Shown here: piece by piece, positions 1 to 7,800 of the stretch
Numbering within the stretch: position 1 is the first letter of the stretch
Layout of the letters: each line of letters begins with the position of its first letter
Source: Ketogulonicigenium robustum
Lineage (GTDB): Bacteria; Pseudomonadota; Alphaproteobacteria; Rhodobacterales; Rhodobacteraceae
Assembly (NCBI RefSeq): GCF_002117445.1
Contig: NZ_CP019937.1
Span: 71,001-135,000 of the forward strand
Reading direction: 5' to 3'
DNA length: 64,000 nucleotides
The notes under the pieces: model-generated
Databases searched by the model: none
Seen by the model: only the letters and a program-made list of their open reading frames with translations
Told to the model about the DNA's origin: nothing
Position numbers and translations under genes: made by a program

Positions 1-1
1 G

Positions 2-634
2 GGGTTCCTTGTGACCCCGCTGCCCGATGGCCGCGCGCTGGATGTCTATCTGCTGCGCGAGCACCCCGATGTGCTGCTACTCGATGTCATGCTACCCGGC
101 GAGGACGGCCTGTCGATTTGCCGGCGCTTGGCGCCCGAATCCCCCTTCCGCATCATGATGCTGACGGCGCGCGGGGCCGATATAGACCGTATCGTCGGGC
201 TGGAACTGGGCGCCGACGACTACCTGCCCAAGCCCTTCAACCCCCGCGAGCTGATCGCCCGTGTCCGCGCCCTGCTGCGCCGCGCGGTGCCGGTCGAGGG
301 GCCGGGCGGGCGCGAGGTTGCCGATTTTCTGGACTGGCGGTTGGATTTCGCCGCGCGCAGTCTGGTGGGGCGCGATGACGGCGTTGATGCGGGGCTGTCA
401 TCGGGTGAGTTCGAGCTGCTGGTGCAGTTCGTCATCGCGCCCGGGCGCGTGCTGAGCCGTGACCACTTGCTGGATACCACGCGCGGACGCGTGAGCGGCC
501 CGTTTGACCGCGCCATTGATGTTCAGGTGTCCAAGCTGCGGCGCAAGTTGGGCGATGACGCGGGCCAGATCATCAAGACAGTGCGCGGCGGCGGCTATGT
601 TCTGGTCTGCCCCGTGCACAGGACAAAGGTATGA
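2..634 (+). CDS. OmpR-family response regulator, C-terminal part (5' end outside window)
   Basis: Two-component response regulator. The window begins inside the gene: the reading frame is open to base 2, and the GTG at 11 falls within the receiver domain, so it is not the true start. The acceptor-aspartate motif LLLDVMLPGEDG is present (Asp codon 83-85), as is the switch lysine in YLPKPFNPREL. A C-terminal winged-helix DNA-binding domain follows (roughly bases 330-620, ending in KTVRGGGYVLV). The stop overlaps the ATG of the histidine kinase at 631 (ATGA), so the two are translationally coupled and very likely cognate. The stimulus is unknown. Family assignment is secure; target genes are not visible. 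Confidence 0.93.
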   Translation, partial: GFLVTPLPDGRALDVYLLREHPDVLLLDVMLPGEDGLSICRRLAPESPFRIMMLTARGADIDRIVGLELGADDYLPKPFNPRELIARVRALLRRAVPVEGPGGREVADFLDWRLDFAARSLVGRDDGVDAGLSSGEFELLVQFVIAPGRVLSRDHLLDTTRGRVSGPFDRAIDVQVSKLRRKLGDDAGQIIKTVRGGGYVLVCPVHRTKV

Positions 635-2037
635 GCAAGCTGGGTCTTGGCGCCCGGCTGATGTTGGTCATCCTGTTTTCCATGCTGGTGCTGCAGATCC
701 TCAGCGTGGTGGTCTATATATCTGACCGTGGGGTCGATGCGCTGACGCGCCGCGCCGCCATGTTCCCCGACCGGCTAGAGGCAATCGTCACCCTGATGGA
801 CCACAGCAACGCCGAGCAGCGCGGCTTGTTGGTAAGGTCGATTTCGGATGAAGGAACGACGATCAGTTGGACGGACGATATCCCCGCCTTGGGTGATGGT
901 ATCGATGCGCGCAGCGGCGAGGTGGTCGTGCCCGGGTTCGGCGCATGGCTTTCGGATTATTCTGATATGTTGGGCAGCCATCAGCTGCAAGTCGTGATCC
1001 CGCGCGAGGGGCGCCATTGGTTTTTGCCCAACCTTTCGCGCAGTATAAATACCCAGCAGGTCCGGGTTTCGGTGCGACTGGCTGACGGGACATGGGTGAA
1101 TCTGTATCGCCACCCCGTACGCGGGCTGTTTTTCGCGGGCATCCCGCTGGGGGTGTTTACGGCATTGTTTCTGGCTGGCGTCGCGCTGCTCTCGATGGCG
1201 ATTATCTGGCGCGAGACGAACCCCCTGCGCCGTCTTGCCGCCGCTGCCGAAGACTTCGGCCGCGATCTGGAGCCGCGCCCCTTGCCTGTGCCGCGACCGC
1301 CGGATTTGCGCGTGCTGGTTTTGGCATTCAACCGCATGCAACAGAACATCGCGCAGGCCGACCGAAGCCGCAGCGACATGATTGCGGCGCTGTCGCACGA
1401 CATCCGCACGCCGCTGGCGCGTCTGACGTTACGGATTCGCAAGTTGGATAGCGATCTGCGCGCGGCGGCTGAACATGACATCGACCAGATCACCCGCGTG
1501 GCTGACGGGGCCTTCCGCTTCACTGAAACCGAAATGGCCCGGCTGGAAGAGACGATGGACCTGCGCCATTTGTTGCGCGACATCACCGCGGATTACGACC
1601 TGCCCCTGCAAGACCCGTTGCCCCAGCGGCTTGCGCTGATGCAGGGACACGTCGGCCTGCTGGATCGGGCTTTTTCCAACCTGATCGAGAACGCAGGGAA
1701 ATATGCCCAGACCGTGCGCGTCAAGCTGGTTGCAGGCCCGCAGCCGCGTGATGGACGCGGTTGCAAGCATATGATTCTGTTCGACGATGACGGCCCTGGC
1801 ATCCCCCCCGAGGATCGCGCCCGCCTTTTGCAGCCCTTTCAACGCGGCCAGACGGCGCGAACTGACCAGTCCGAAGGCGTGGGGCTGGGGCTTTACCTTG
1901 CGAACCGCATTATAGAACGCCATGGCGGCAGCCTCGAGCTGGAGGCGTCGCCAGCGGGCGGGCTGCGGGTGAAAGTGCTGCTGCCTGCGTTGGTCGCAGG
2001 CGCTAGCGATAAAGATAAGCCCTTAATGGGGCTGTGA
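631..2037 (+). CDS. Sensor histidine kinase
   Basis: Membrane histidine kinase of 468 residues, partner of the overlapping response regulator. It has an N-terminal membrane segment (about residues 9-30), a periplasmic sensor region, a second membrane segment (about 168-190), a HAMP-like linker, and a HisKA dimerisation domain with the phospho-acceptor in ALSHDIRTPLARL (His256). The HATPase_c domain ends with the G boxes DDDGPGIP and GVGLGLYLANRIIERHGG. All catalytic boxes look intact. The periplasmic region resembles no sensor I can name, so the ligand is unknown. It is the last gene before the tRNA-Ser. Confidence 0.93.
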   Translation: MSKLGLGARLMLVILFSMLVLQILSVVVYISDRGVDALTRRAAMFPDRLEAIVTLMDHSNAEQRGLLVRSISDEGTTISWTDDIPALGDGIDARSGEVVVPGFGAWLSDYSDMLGSHQLQVVIPREGRHWFLPNLSRSINTQQVRVSVRLADGTWVNLYRHPVRGLFFAGIPLGVFTALFLAGVALLSMAIIWRETNPLRRLAAAAEDFGRDLEPRPLPVPRPPDLRVLVLAFNRMQQNIAQADRSRSDMIAALSHDIRTPLARLTLRIRKLDSDLRAAAEHDIDQITRVADGAFRFTETEMARLEETMDLRHLLRDITADYDLPLQDPLPQRLALMQGHVGLLDRAFSNLIENAGKYAQTVRVKLVAGPQPRDGRGCKHMILFDDDGPGIPPEDRARLLQPFQRGQTARTDQSEGVGLGLYLANRIIERHGGSLELEASPAGGLRVKVLLPALVAGASDKDKPLMGL

Positions 2038-2137
2038 CGACGATTTTCATGCCCGCTGCTTGACCCTACTGCAACTGCGCCCTCGGACGCAGAATTGACC
2101 TTGTGTTTCATCGGCTTTGGCTGATAGACCCGCAGGC

Positions 2138-2228
2138 GGAGACGTGGCCGAGTGGTCGAAGGCACACCCCTGCTAAGGGTGCAGGCCCCTAAAGGGTCTC
2201 GAGGGTTCGAATCCCTTCGTCTCCGCCA
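2138..2228 (+). tRNA. tRNA-Ser (anticodon GCU)
   Basis: Class II tRNA of 91 nt including an encoded CCA. The acceptor stem pairs GGAGACG (2138-2144) with CGTCTCC (2218-2224), G2225 is the discriminator and CCA is 2226-2228. The anticodon stem CACCC/GGGTG (2165-2169 and 2177-2181) encloses the loop with anticodon GCT at 2172-2174. A long variable arm and a GTTCGAATC T-loop follow. It reads AGC and AGU codons. Its 3' end serves as the attachment site of the island that follows. Confidence 0.97.
2209..2228 (+). repeat. attL-like direct repeat (tRNA-Ser 3' end)
   Basis: The 20 bases GAATCCCTTCGTCTCCGCCA at the end of tRNA-Ser recur exactly at 5882-5901. A tRNA 3' end repeated at the far border of a segment with an integrase gene at one side is the usual mark of site-specific integration by a tyrosine recombinase. 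Confidence 0.85.
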
Positions 2229-2257
2229 TTTTTCTTGCGATAGAGTTGCGCAAACCA

Positions 2258-2293
2258 CTGATAATAAATGATATTTATAATATCACTTATCAG
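2258..2293. promoter_or_regulatory. Nested AT-rich inverted repeat beside attL
   Basis: Two inverted repeats lie one inside the other: CTGATAA (2258-2264) with TTATCAG (2287-2293), and TGATATT (2269-2275) with AATATCA (2279-2285). The position, just inside the island and upstream of the integrase start, suits an integrase or excisionase arm site, or an operator for the integrase promoter. No protein is assigned. Confidence 0.4.
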
Positions 2294-2380
2294 AGTGTGC
2301 AAATTTACCCTACATTTCCCCATACATTCTCCCTTACTGGGTGATTGCGCTTGCGGCTTTTCGGGCGCTAGCGTTGGGGC

Positions 2381-2686
2381 ATGAAGAAGATTCCCTCCCC
2401 TGTCCTGCGTGGCTCCAGTTATTATCTCTATCGCCGCGTGCCGCGTCGGTATGAGTCGGTCGAGCGACGCGCGTTCATTGACCTGTCTCTGCACACGGAT
2501 TCGCTCGCCTTGGCGTCGGAAAAGGCGGTGAAGGTGTGGTCTGAGCTTGTCGCCGCTTGGGAGATCAAACTCACGGGTCGCGACGGCGAGGCGCTGGCGC
2601 GGTTCGAGATGGCGCGCGAGCTCGCTGCCAATCGCGGCTTTAGCTATCCGAAAGCTGCGCTCAGGCGTGACGGGGTCAGAACGTGA
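2381..2686 (+). pseudogene. Phage-type integrase, N-terminal fragment
   Basis: The 101-residue product has the N-terminal region of tyrosine site-specific recombinases (DUF6538-like), with SSYYLYRRVPRRYESVERR and a helical segment ending near ARELAANRGFSYP. It stops there, so the core-binding domain and the catalytic Arg/His/Arg/Tyr domain are absent; relatives are usually near 400 residues. The minus-strand OLD gene ends only 66 bases further on, so a deletion probably joined the two. The position directly after the tRNA and the orientation into the island are typical. It should not be a working recombinase. Confidence 0.7.
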
Positions 2687-2752
2687 TACGAAGGTCGGCG
2701 ATGCGGACATTCCTGCCGTTGGCTGGTCTGCGTTTAGTGTAGGTTTTTTACC

Positions 2753-4573
2753 TTACTCCGCAGCGGCATCCGCACCTCCTTGGAAAAGATGACCGCGAAT
2801 TTTTTCGATCATAGGACGGAAGCTTTCGAGCTCCCGCTCAGCGTCTTCCTGATCCAGACGCTGAATAAACATCGACGCCCGCCGCTTACCCAGATCATTG
2901 AACTTATTACAGATTCGCGATGCGTCTGCCTCATTTAGTTCAGCAAATGGATTCGCTCCGCCGGCTGCCATCCGATTTAACAATTTAGGAGAAAGCAAGC
3001 TTGCAAGATCGTCGATAGGCTCGAGCCAGCCACTCTCGATCGCACGCTCCCACACTGCGTCGGTATAGTAAGATTCAAGATCCACCGAAAGTTTAAACCC
3101 GCGCCGAGCGAGAGGCTGAAGTCTGGGTGGAGTATCGAGCTTAAAGGATTTCAAACCACAGTGACCCAGATTCATTCTAGTAATGTCATTTCCGAGAGAC
3201 ACTCTCGCAGCGTTTCCGCTGGCATCATCGTCGAATACTGATGCTGATTTTACGCGATCAGCTACAGGTCGATGACGCACTGTCAACATCCAAGCGAGCG
3301 AACGACTATGCAGAGCTGAGGCTCCACCATACGCTTCTCCACCTGAACAGATGTAAACGCGATCATCTGCGATGCCGCTAAAGAGCTGCCAGGCTTTCGC
3401 AAAGACAACGCGGTCACTATCGCCTTCGACAAAAATTGTCGGGCGGCGCTGCTCTGCAATGTCTTGGACGGCTTCCAGTTGCGCACCAATCTCATCATAG
3501 CGCCTCTTGGCTTCTGCGACATACGGAGCCACTATCGGCATCAAGCCCATGCTTTCATCCACCTCGTCGGGAGCGCGGGTTGTCGTAATCGTATGGTTGC
3601 CACTTTTCGACACAAAATGGGAGGTGAGCCAGTCGACACCTTCGGGCCTGCGTTGGTCGAGACGATAGAAAATTGGAGAATGCGTAGTCAAAAAAAGTTG
3701 AAAGCGATCCGATTCTGCAATGAGTTCAAGGAACTCATCTCCCATTGCAAAAGCGGCAGACATCTCAACGTTATTCTCCGGCTCTTCAAATCCCCAGATA
3801 TGTGTGTAACGGACTCCGCCTCTAGTAAGAAGGTCATCCTGCTTTTGTGCTATAAACTTCAGCATCAACGGAATATGCCGGATTTTAATTCCATCCCCAC
3901 GCCGAGAGAGAGGAACTTCACCAGAACTGATCTCCAAGCTTTCGAAAATTTCGCGAAGATTTTCGGGGAGCCGCATTGTGGACTCCGCCTCGAACGCTTC
4001 TCTGAGGTTCGAGAGCAAATCCTGTAGTTGCGCGCCAAGCTGAGCTTGAAACTCCCCTGCTGAATTTTTTAATGGCCCCTCAGCGACGGAGGCGAGCACG
4101 TCATACAGCCGTCCCTGAAGATCGGCGAAAAACGCCTTATCCTTAATCGCGGGGATATGCGTAAACCTGATTCGATCTAGCAACGCCGGTATTTTGCTTC
4201 TTTGTGGAAATGGCTGCCCGTCGGAGAACGCGCGCCTCTCTAAAGCACGCACCTCACCATCCTTACGCCAGACTTTTTTCCAAACAACTTGATCGGACTG
4301 CCCTTCGCGCTTATATCCATCGGGTAGATCAAAAATAATCGAAATCTCAATCTGCGCAGCTTTCCGATTTAGCGCTGGCGCAAATTGATTGTAGTCTCGT
4401 GTAAACTCGAAATCCTCCCCTGAATTTATCTCATTATTGAAGAATAAATTTAAGGCTCGCAGAACGTTAGACTTTCCTGCATCATTTGCACCAACGAGTG
4501 TTGTAATCCAATTTCCATCAATATCGGCACTCGCAATTGACCGAAAGTTCCGTATTGAAATTCTACTGATCAT
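2753..4573 (-). CDS. OLD-family ATP-dependent endonuclease (AAA ATPase + TOPRIM)
   Basis: Product of 606 residues. The N-terminal ABC/SMC-like ATPase has MISRISIRNFRSI, Walker A GANDAGKS (28-35), Walker B-like IWGFEEPENN (Glu263/Glu264) and an H-loop LTTHSP (His298). A C-terminal TOPRIM nuclease domain shows FVEGDSDR (Glu383, Asp385) and FDDDASG (448-450). This is the layout of class 1 OLD nucleases such as phage P2 Old and GajA, which degrade DNA and often act in phage defence. No UvrD-like GajB, reverse transcriptase or small partner lies beside it, so it seems to be a stand-alone gene. Codon use is AT-richer than in the chromosomal neighbours, in keeping with transfer. All key motifs are intact; the defence role is inferred. 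Confidence 0.85.
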   Translation of the reverse strand: MISRISIRNFRSIASADIDGNWITTLVGANDAGKSNVLRALNLFFNNEINSGEDFEFTRDYNQFAPALNRKAAQIEISIIFDLPDGYKREGQSDQVVWKKVWRKDGEVRALERRAFSDGQPFPQRSKIPALLDRIRFTHIPAIKDKAFFADLQGRLYDVLASVAEGPLKNSAGEFQAQLGAQLQDLLSNLREAFEAESTMRLPENLREIFESLEISSGEVPLSRRGDGIKIRHIPLMLKFIAQKQDDLLTRGGVRYTHIWGFEEPENNVEMSAAFAMGDEFLELIAESDRFQLFLTTHSPIFYRLDQRRPEGVDWLTSHFVSKSGNHTITTTRAPDEVDESMGLMPIVAPYVAEAKRRYDEIGAQLEAVQDIAEQRRPTIFVEGDSDRVVFAKAWQLFSGIADDRVYICSGGEAYGGASALHSRSLAWMLTVRHRPVADRVKSASVFDDDASGNAARVSLGNDITRMNLGHCGLKSFKLDTPPRLQPLARRGFKLSVDLESYYTDAVWERAIESGWLEPIDDLASLLSPKLLNRMAAGGANPFAELNEADASRICNKFNDLGKRRASMFIQRLDQEDAERELESFRPMIEKIRGHLFQGGADAAAE

Positions 4574-5881
4574 CGAGTCTGATCTCTATAATTTGCGCAG
4601 GACGAAAAAATGTATAGTTTCCCAACGAGGCGGTCTCCCAGGCGTTGCCGGCCCAAATTGATTTAATAAGTGCGCTCTAGTCAAGGCCTTACGCTTGGCA
4701 TAGTTGCGAAACATAAGCCATTGCGAGTTGAAGGCAGATTTGGGGGTGGAGAGATCGAGCTGGATCTCTGAGCGGACGACCGGCTGACCGTCCGCAATGG
4801 GTTCGCAATGACCAAACGGCCGTGGGAATGTTAGGCCGTTTTACAAAGTTGGCCGAACGTCCGGTTATTCATTACGCTGCGGTCTGCTGGCCGATTTTTT
4901 CCTTGGTCGCTCACCGCCCTTACCTCCGAATAATCCGCTACCTAGGTGTCCGCTCAAGGCTACCTATAACGACAGACTGTAGGTAGCTTCGCAGCTACCT
5001 TATTCTGCCCCTTGCGCCGGCGAGGCGCTCCGTCGGCCCATGCGGGCCAACTGCGCGGCGGTCTCGTGCCTCAACCCCCTTGCAATCTGTGGTCTGCTCT
5101 TTGAGCTCGGCCCTCAGATTCCAGCACATATTGAACCACAGTGCCGCCTGTTGCGGCCCTTTGTTCAATCATTTGCTGGCGAGGGGAGCACCCCTCGAAC
5201 CCCTTTCGCGCGGCCTTGAGCGCCAAAACGCTCCGGCGTTGGGCGTTCAGGGCCATAGTCGCGACCAGCGGCTGCGCTGGGGCCGTGCTGCGCAGCTGCC
5301 GCACGGGCCACTGGATTGGTGCCTTGTCATGGCACCAATCCTCATAAGGCCCTTACGGCTGTCATTTCGACGATATGGGCGTCCAAATGACCTTCGCACG
5401 CCAATCGCGTGCGGCCTTTTGAGGGGCGGGGCATCGCTACCGCCCCCTCAAAAGGCTCTTTCTTTGTATATAATGATATACCCATATCATTATATACACG
5501 CTCACTTGGCTGACGGGGCGGCCCGCTCAGCAAAAGCGGCATGGAACGTGCCGCCAAGACCCTCTGTCCCGCGACGGCGGGCAGAGGGGCAAAAATAAAA
5601 CAAACCTCAAAACCAATGCCAGCTTTGAAGGGATGCACACCACCTCACCCCCCCCCCCCACAACGTCTTTATATTATATATGACAGCCAAGCAGGCGAGA
5701 GCCTGCGCGGGCTGCAGCCGCCCTAAGATCGGCGCGCAGAAGCGCGGGGCGGCAAAATGAAGGCAAACCTTCTGACCTTAAATGCCAACATCTACCTTAC
5801 ATTTCGCACTACAATCTGGGATACACGGTGGAATTATTTTATATATTTATTAATATATTGAACGTATTATCACGGAGACAT
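4574..5881. other. Gene-less right part of the island, rich in inverted repeats
   Basis: About 1.3 kb with no open frame I can defend. It contains hairpins at 4751-4768 (GAGATC/GATCTC), 4782-4805 (GCGGACG/CGTCCGC), 4814-4841 (AAACGGCC/GGCCGTTT), 4981-5000 (AGGTAGCT/AGCTACCT), 5417-5451 (CCTTTTGAGGGG arm) and 5466-5497. GCTACCT occurs three times at 4937-5000 and CGCAATG several times at 4719-4810. A run of 12 C lies at 5648-5659. The repeat density recalls the non-coding backbone of a small plasmid or a decayed mobilisation region, but I could not identify a replication or relaxase gene. Confidence 0.5.
5466..5497. repeat. Perfect AT-rich hairpin, 14 bp arms, 4 nt loop
   Basis: GTATATAATGATAT (5466-5479) is followed by the loop ACCC and then its exact complement ATATCATTATATAC (5484-5497). 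It lies immediately after a GC-rich hairpin (5417-5451), so two long hairpins stand in tandem in otherwise gene-less DNA. Possible roles are a replication or transfer site of a former plasmid, or an extremely stable transcript end. None is proven. Confidence 0.75.
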
Positions 5882-5901
5882 GAATCCCTTCGTCTCCGCC
5901 A
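5882..5901 (+). repeat. attR-like direct repeat
   Basis: Exact 20 bp copy of the tRNA-Ser 3' end (same bases as 2209-2228, including CCA). It is preceded by an AT-rich stretch with the inverted repeat ATATATT/AATATAT (5841-5858) and by GGAGAC (5874-5879), which can pair with GTCTCC inside the repeat. It marks the right border of the island. Confidence 0.85.
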
Positions 5902-6015
5902 CTTTCCCAGCATACCCCCGAAATCACGTCTTTCATGTGCCCAGTTTTCGTTGCTCTGGTATGTGATCAGGCTAGAGTGTGCGCGAAGTACGAATATGGC
6001 GCAGGGTGTCTGGCG

Positions 6016-6645
6016 GTGAAATTGCATGTGTTTTTGTGCTGTATGGCTGCGCTGGCTGGCGGTGGTGTGGAGGCTGTGGCTGACGTCCTGCCCCAAGGCT
6101 GCACGCTTTCGGGTTGGATCAGCCCTGCTGTTGCCGATGGCGTTCCCGCGCGCGCTTTGCCCGACTCGGGGGCGGCCGTACTAGGCGTTTACCCTGTCAG
6201 CGATAATACCCCGCCAGCGGGCCGCGAGGATCCCCTCGTTCCGGTGATGGTCGAGGTGGGGGCAGCGCAGGACGGTTGGTTTCAAATCGTCGCGGCAAGC
6301 GATGGCGATAATGACGATGCGCGGCCGCTGCCCCCTAATACGGGGTGGGTGCCTGCGGATAGCGTCCGCTTCGCCATCCAATCGGCGCGCGGTTATGCGC
6401 AGCCCGACACCAGCAGTGCGCAGCTGGTCGATCTCGGTGACGATTGGGCGACGGATCTCGGGGCGGTCGATCAGGTTTTGTCGTGTGCGGGTGATTGGGT
6501 GCAGATCGACTATCGCCAAACGCTCAAGCGCGCTGCAAACGACGCCTTGGTGGATATCACGCCCCACACCCAGACGCGTGCATGGTTTCGTGGTGTATGC
6601 GGCAACCCCATGACGACGTGCGATATGCGTAGCGTCGACCGTTAG
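6016..6645 (+). CDS. Small exported protein, possible SH3-like fold (hypothetical)
   Basis: Likely start is GTG 6016, which gives a signal peptide (MKLHVFLCCMAALAGGG...) ahead of the mature chain; the frame is open further upstream to 5935, but those residues do not look like a signal sequence. The product of 209 residues has two similar blocks with G-W-x-x-A (TGWVPADSVRF) and DWVQIDYRQ, reminiscent of bacterial SH3 domains, and four cysteines that could pair in the periplasm. It is the first chromosomal gene after the island. No function can be named. Confidence 0.6.
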   Translation: MKLHVFLCCMAALAGGGVEAVADVLPQGCTLSGWISPAVADGVPARALPDSGAAVLGVYPVSDNTPPAGREDPLVPVMVEVGAAQDGWFQIVAASDGDNDDARPLPPNTGWVPADSVRFAIQSARGYAQPDTSSAQLVDLGDDWATDLGAVDQVLSCAGDWVQIDYRQTLKRAANDALVDITPHTQTRAWFRGVCGNPMTTCDMRSVDR

Positions 6646-6709
6646 GCGCGCCTTGCTATTTGCCCGCCGCGTCGCTTGGATGGGGTGGGCGACAAAGGGG
6701 CGGGTGATC

Positions 6710-7684
6710 ATGGCGAATTCCTTCGTGCACGTGCATCTGGTGGCGCTGCGCTATTTCAGCGAAACTGTGCGGTCGGGGTCGATGCGGCAGGCGGCCGAGC
6801 AGCTGTCGGTCGCGCCGTCAGCCGTAAACCGCCAGATTCTGAAGCTGGAGGAACAATTGCAGTGCCGCCTGTTCGAACGCCGCGCGGCGGGCGTGCGCCT
6901 GACGGCGGCGGGCGAAGTGCTGTATCAGTATGTGCGCCAGCTAGACCGCGATCTGGAGCGGGCCATTGCCCAAATCGACGACCTGCGCGGCTTGCGGCGC
7001 GGGCACGTGCGCTTGGGGTGCGAGGCGGGGATTGCCCGCGATTTCCTGCCCAATGTTCTGGCCGCCTTCCATCAGGCCAATCCCGCCGTGACCCACACGA
7101 TCGAGGTGGGTGATGCCGAGACGATTATGACCCGTATTGCCGCTGATGAAATCGACATCGGGCTGGCCATGTCGCCCCTGCCGCGCGCCGAGGTTGCGCT
7201 GGCGGGGCGCGTCGAAGTGCCCGTCGGGCTGGTCGCGCCGCCGCAGTCGGCTCTGGCAGGGCAGGGCAAGGTTGCGCTGCACGATCTGGTAGGCGTACGT
7301 CTGATCCGCGCGGCCGATAGCTTGGGGGCGGGGACGTGGCAAAAGCAGATCGAGGCCGCCGCCCCCTCGGCCACGATTGTCGAGACGAACACCGTCGATC
7401 TTATCCCGCCGCTGGTGAAGGCTGGGTTGGGGATTGGCGTGCGCAGTCCCGTTGGCATCATGGCGGATGTGCGGCGGGGGGAATTGGCCTTTGCGGCGCT
7501 GATTGATCCGGCGGTGCGCAATCCCTCGCTGGTGCTGCAGGTGCGGGCGGGGCGTATTTTGTCGACCGCCGGTGCGCTGATGCTAGAGATGATGCGGGCG
7601 GCCTTGCCCGAGTTTAGCCGCGATATTTGGGATATGGTGGGCCTGCCCCAGCCGGAAGGGGGCGTCAGTCGCGGAGCAAGCTAG
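6710..7684 (+). CDS. LysR-family transcriptional regulator
   Basis: LysR-type regulator of 324 residues from ATG 6710, which has AAAGGGG about nine bases upstream; an earlier TTG in frame at 6653 lacks such a site. The N-terminal winged helix-turn-helix is clear (ALRYFSETVRSGSMRQAAEQLSVAPSAVNRQILKLEEQL), followed by a periplasmic-binding-like effector domain (about residues 90-300). It lies just upstream of, and on the same strand as, the flavoprotein, creatininase and ABC transporter genes, and is the natural candidate to control them. The effector is unknown. Confidence 0.9.
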   Translation: MANSFVHVHLVALRYFSETVRSGSMRQAAEQLSVAPSAVNRQILKLEEQLQCRLFERRAAGVRLTAAGEVLYQYVRQLDRDLERAIAQIDDLRGLRRGHVRLGCEAGIARDFLPNVLAAFHQANPAVTHTIEVGDAETIMTRIAADEIDIGLAMSPLPRAEVALAGRVEVPVGLVAPPQSALAGQGKVALHDLVGVRLIRAADSLGAGTWQKQIEAAAPSATIVETNTVDLIPPLVKAGLGIGVRSPVGIMADVRRGELAFAALIDPAVRNPSLVLQVRAGRILSTAGALMLEMMRAALPEFSRDIWDMVGLPQPEGGVSRGAS

Positions 7685-7800
7685 GTGGCGTTGCCAAAAA
7701 CGCAACGGGGCGGCGCTGACTGAGCGCTTTTCCACGGCACACCGCTGCGCCACCATGGCTTGCCGGTAACCCGCCGGCGCTGCAGGAGCCACCCCCACTG

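Larger units (their letters stand above)
2229..5901. mobile_element. tRNA-Ser integrated genomic island (degenerate), about 3.7 kb
   Basis: The segment between the two copies of the tRNA 3' end is visibly AT-richer than the flanks. It carries, in order, an AT-rich inverted-repeat region, a truncated integrase pointing away from the tRNA, an OLD-family nuclease gene on the minus strand, and about 1.3 kb with no convincing gene but many inverted repeats. The intact tRNA stays on the left. Because the integrase is truncated, the island should be unable to excise by itself. The boundaries come from the exact repeat; the history of loss is inferred. Confidence 0.82.

Noticed and set aside
2753..4573. 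Reading the OLD gene as the Gabija system
   Set aside because: No GajB-like helicase is next to it, and similarity by motif alone does not separate GajA from other OLD nucleases.
4667..4678. TAAGTGCGCTCT, resembling the nick region of RSF1010-type transfer origins
   Set aside because: One mismatch in a 12-base pattern, no adjacent inverted repeat and no relaxase gene; too weak to claim a transfer origin.
5071..5304. Minus-strand open frame of 77 codons in the island
   Set aside because: No recognisable family, no ribosome site, and the segment is rich in hairpins; codon use looks like a chance frame. A decayed mobilisation gene cannot be excluded.
5342..5638. Minus-strand open frame of 98 codons in the island
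   Set aside because: It runs straight through both large hairpins (5417-5497), which a real coding sequence would hardly do.
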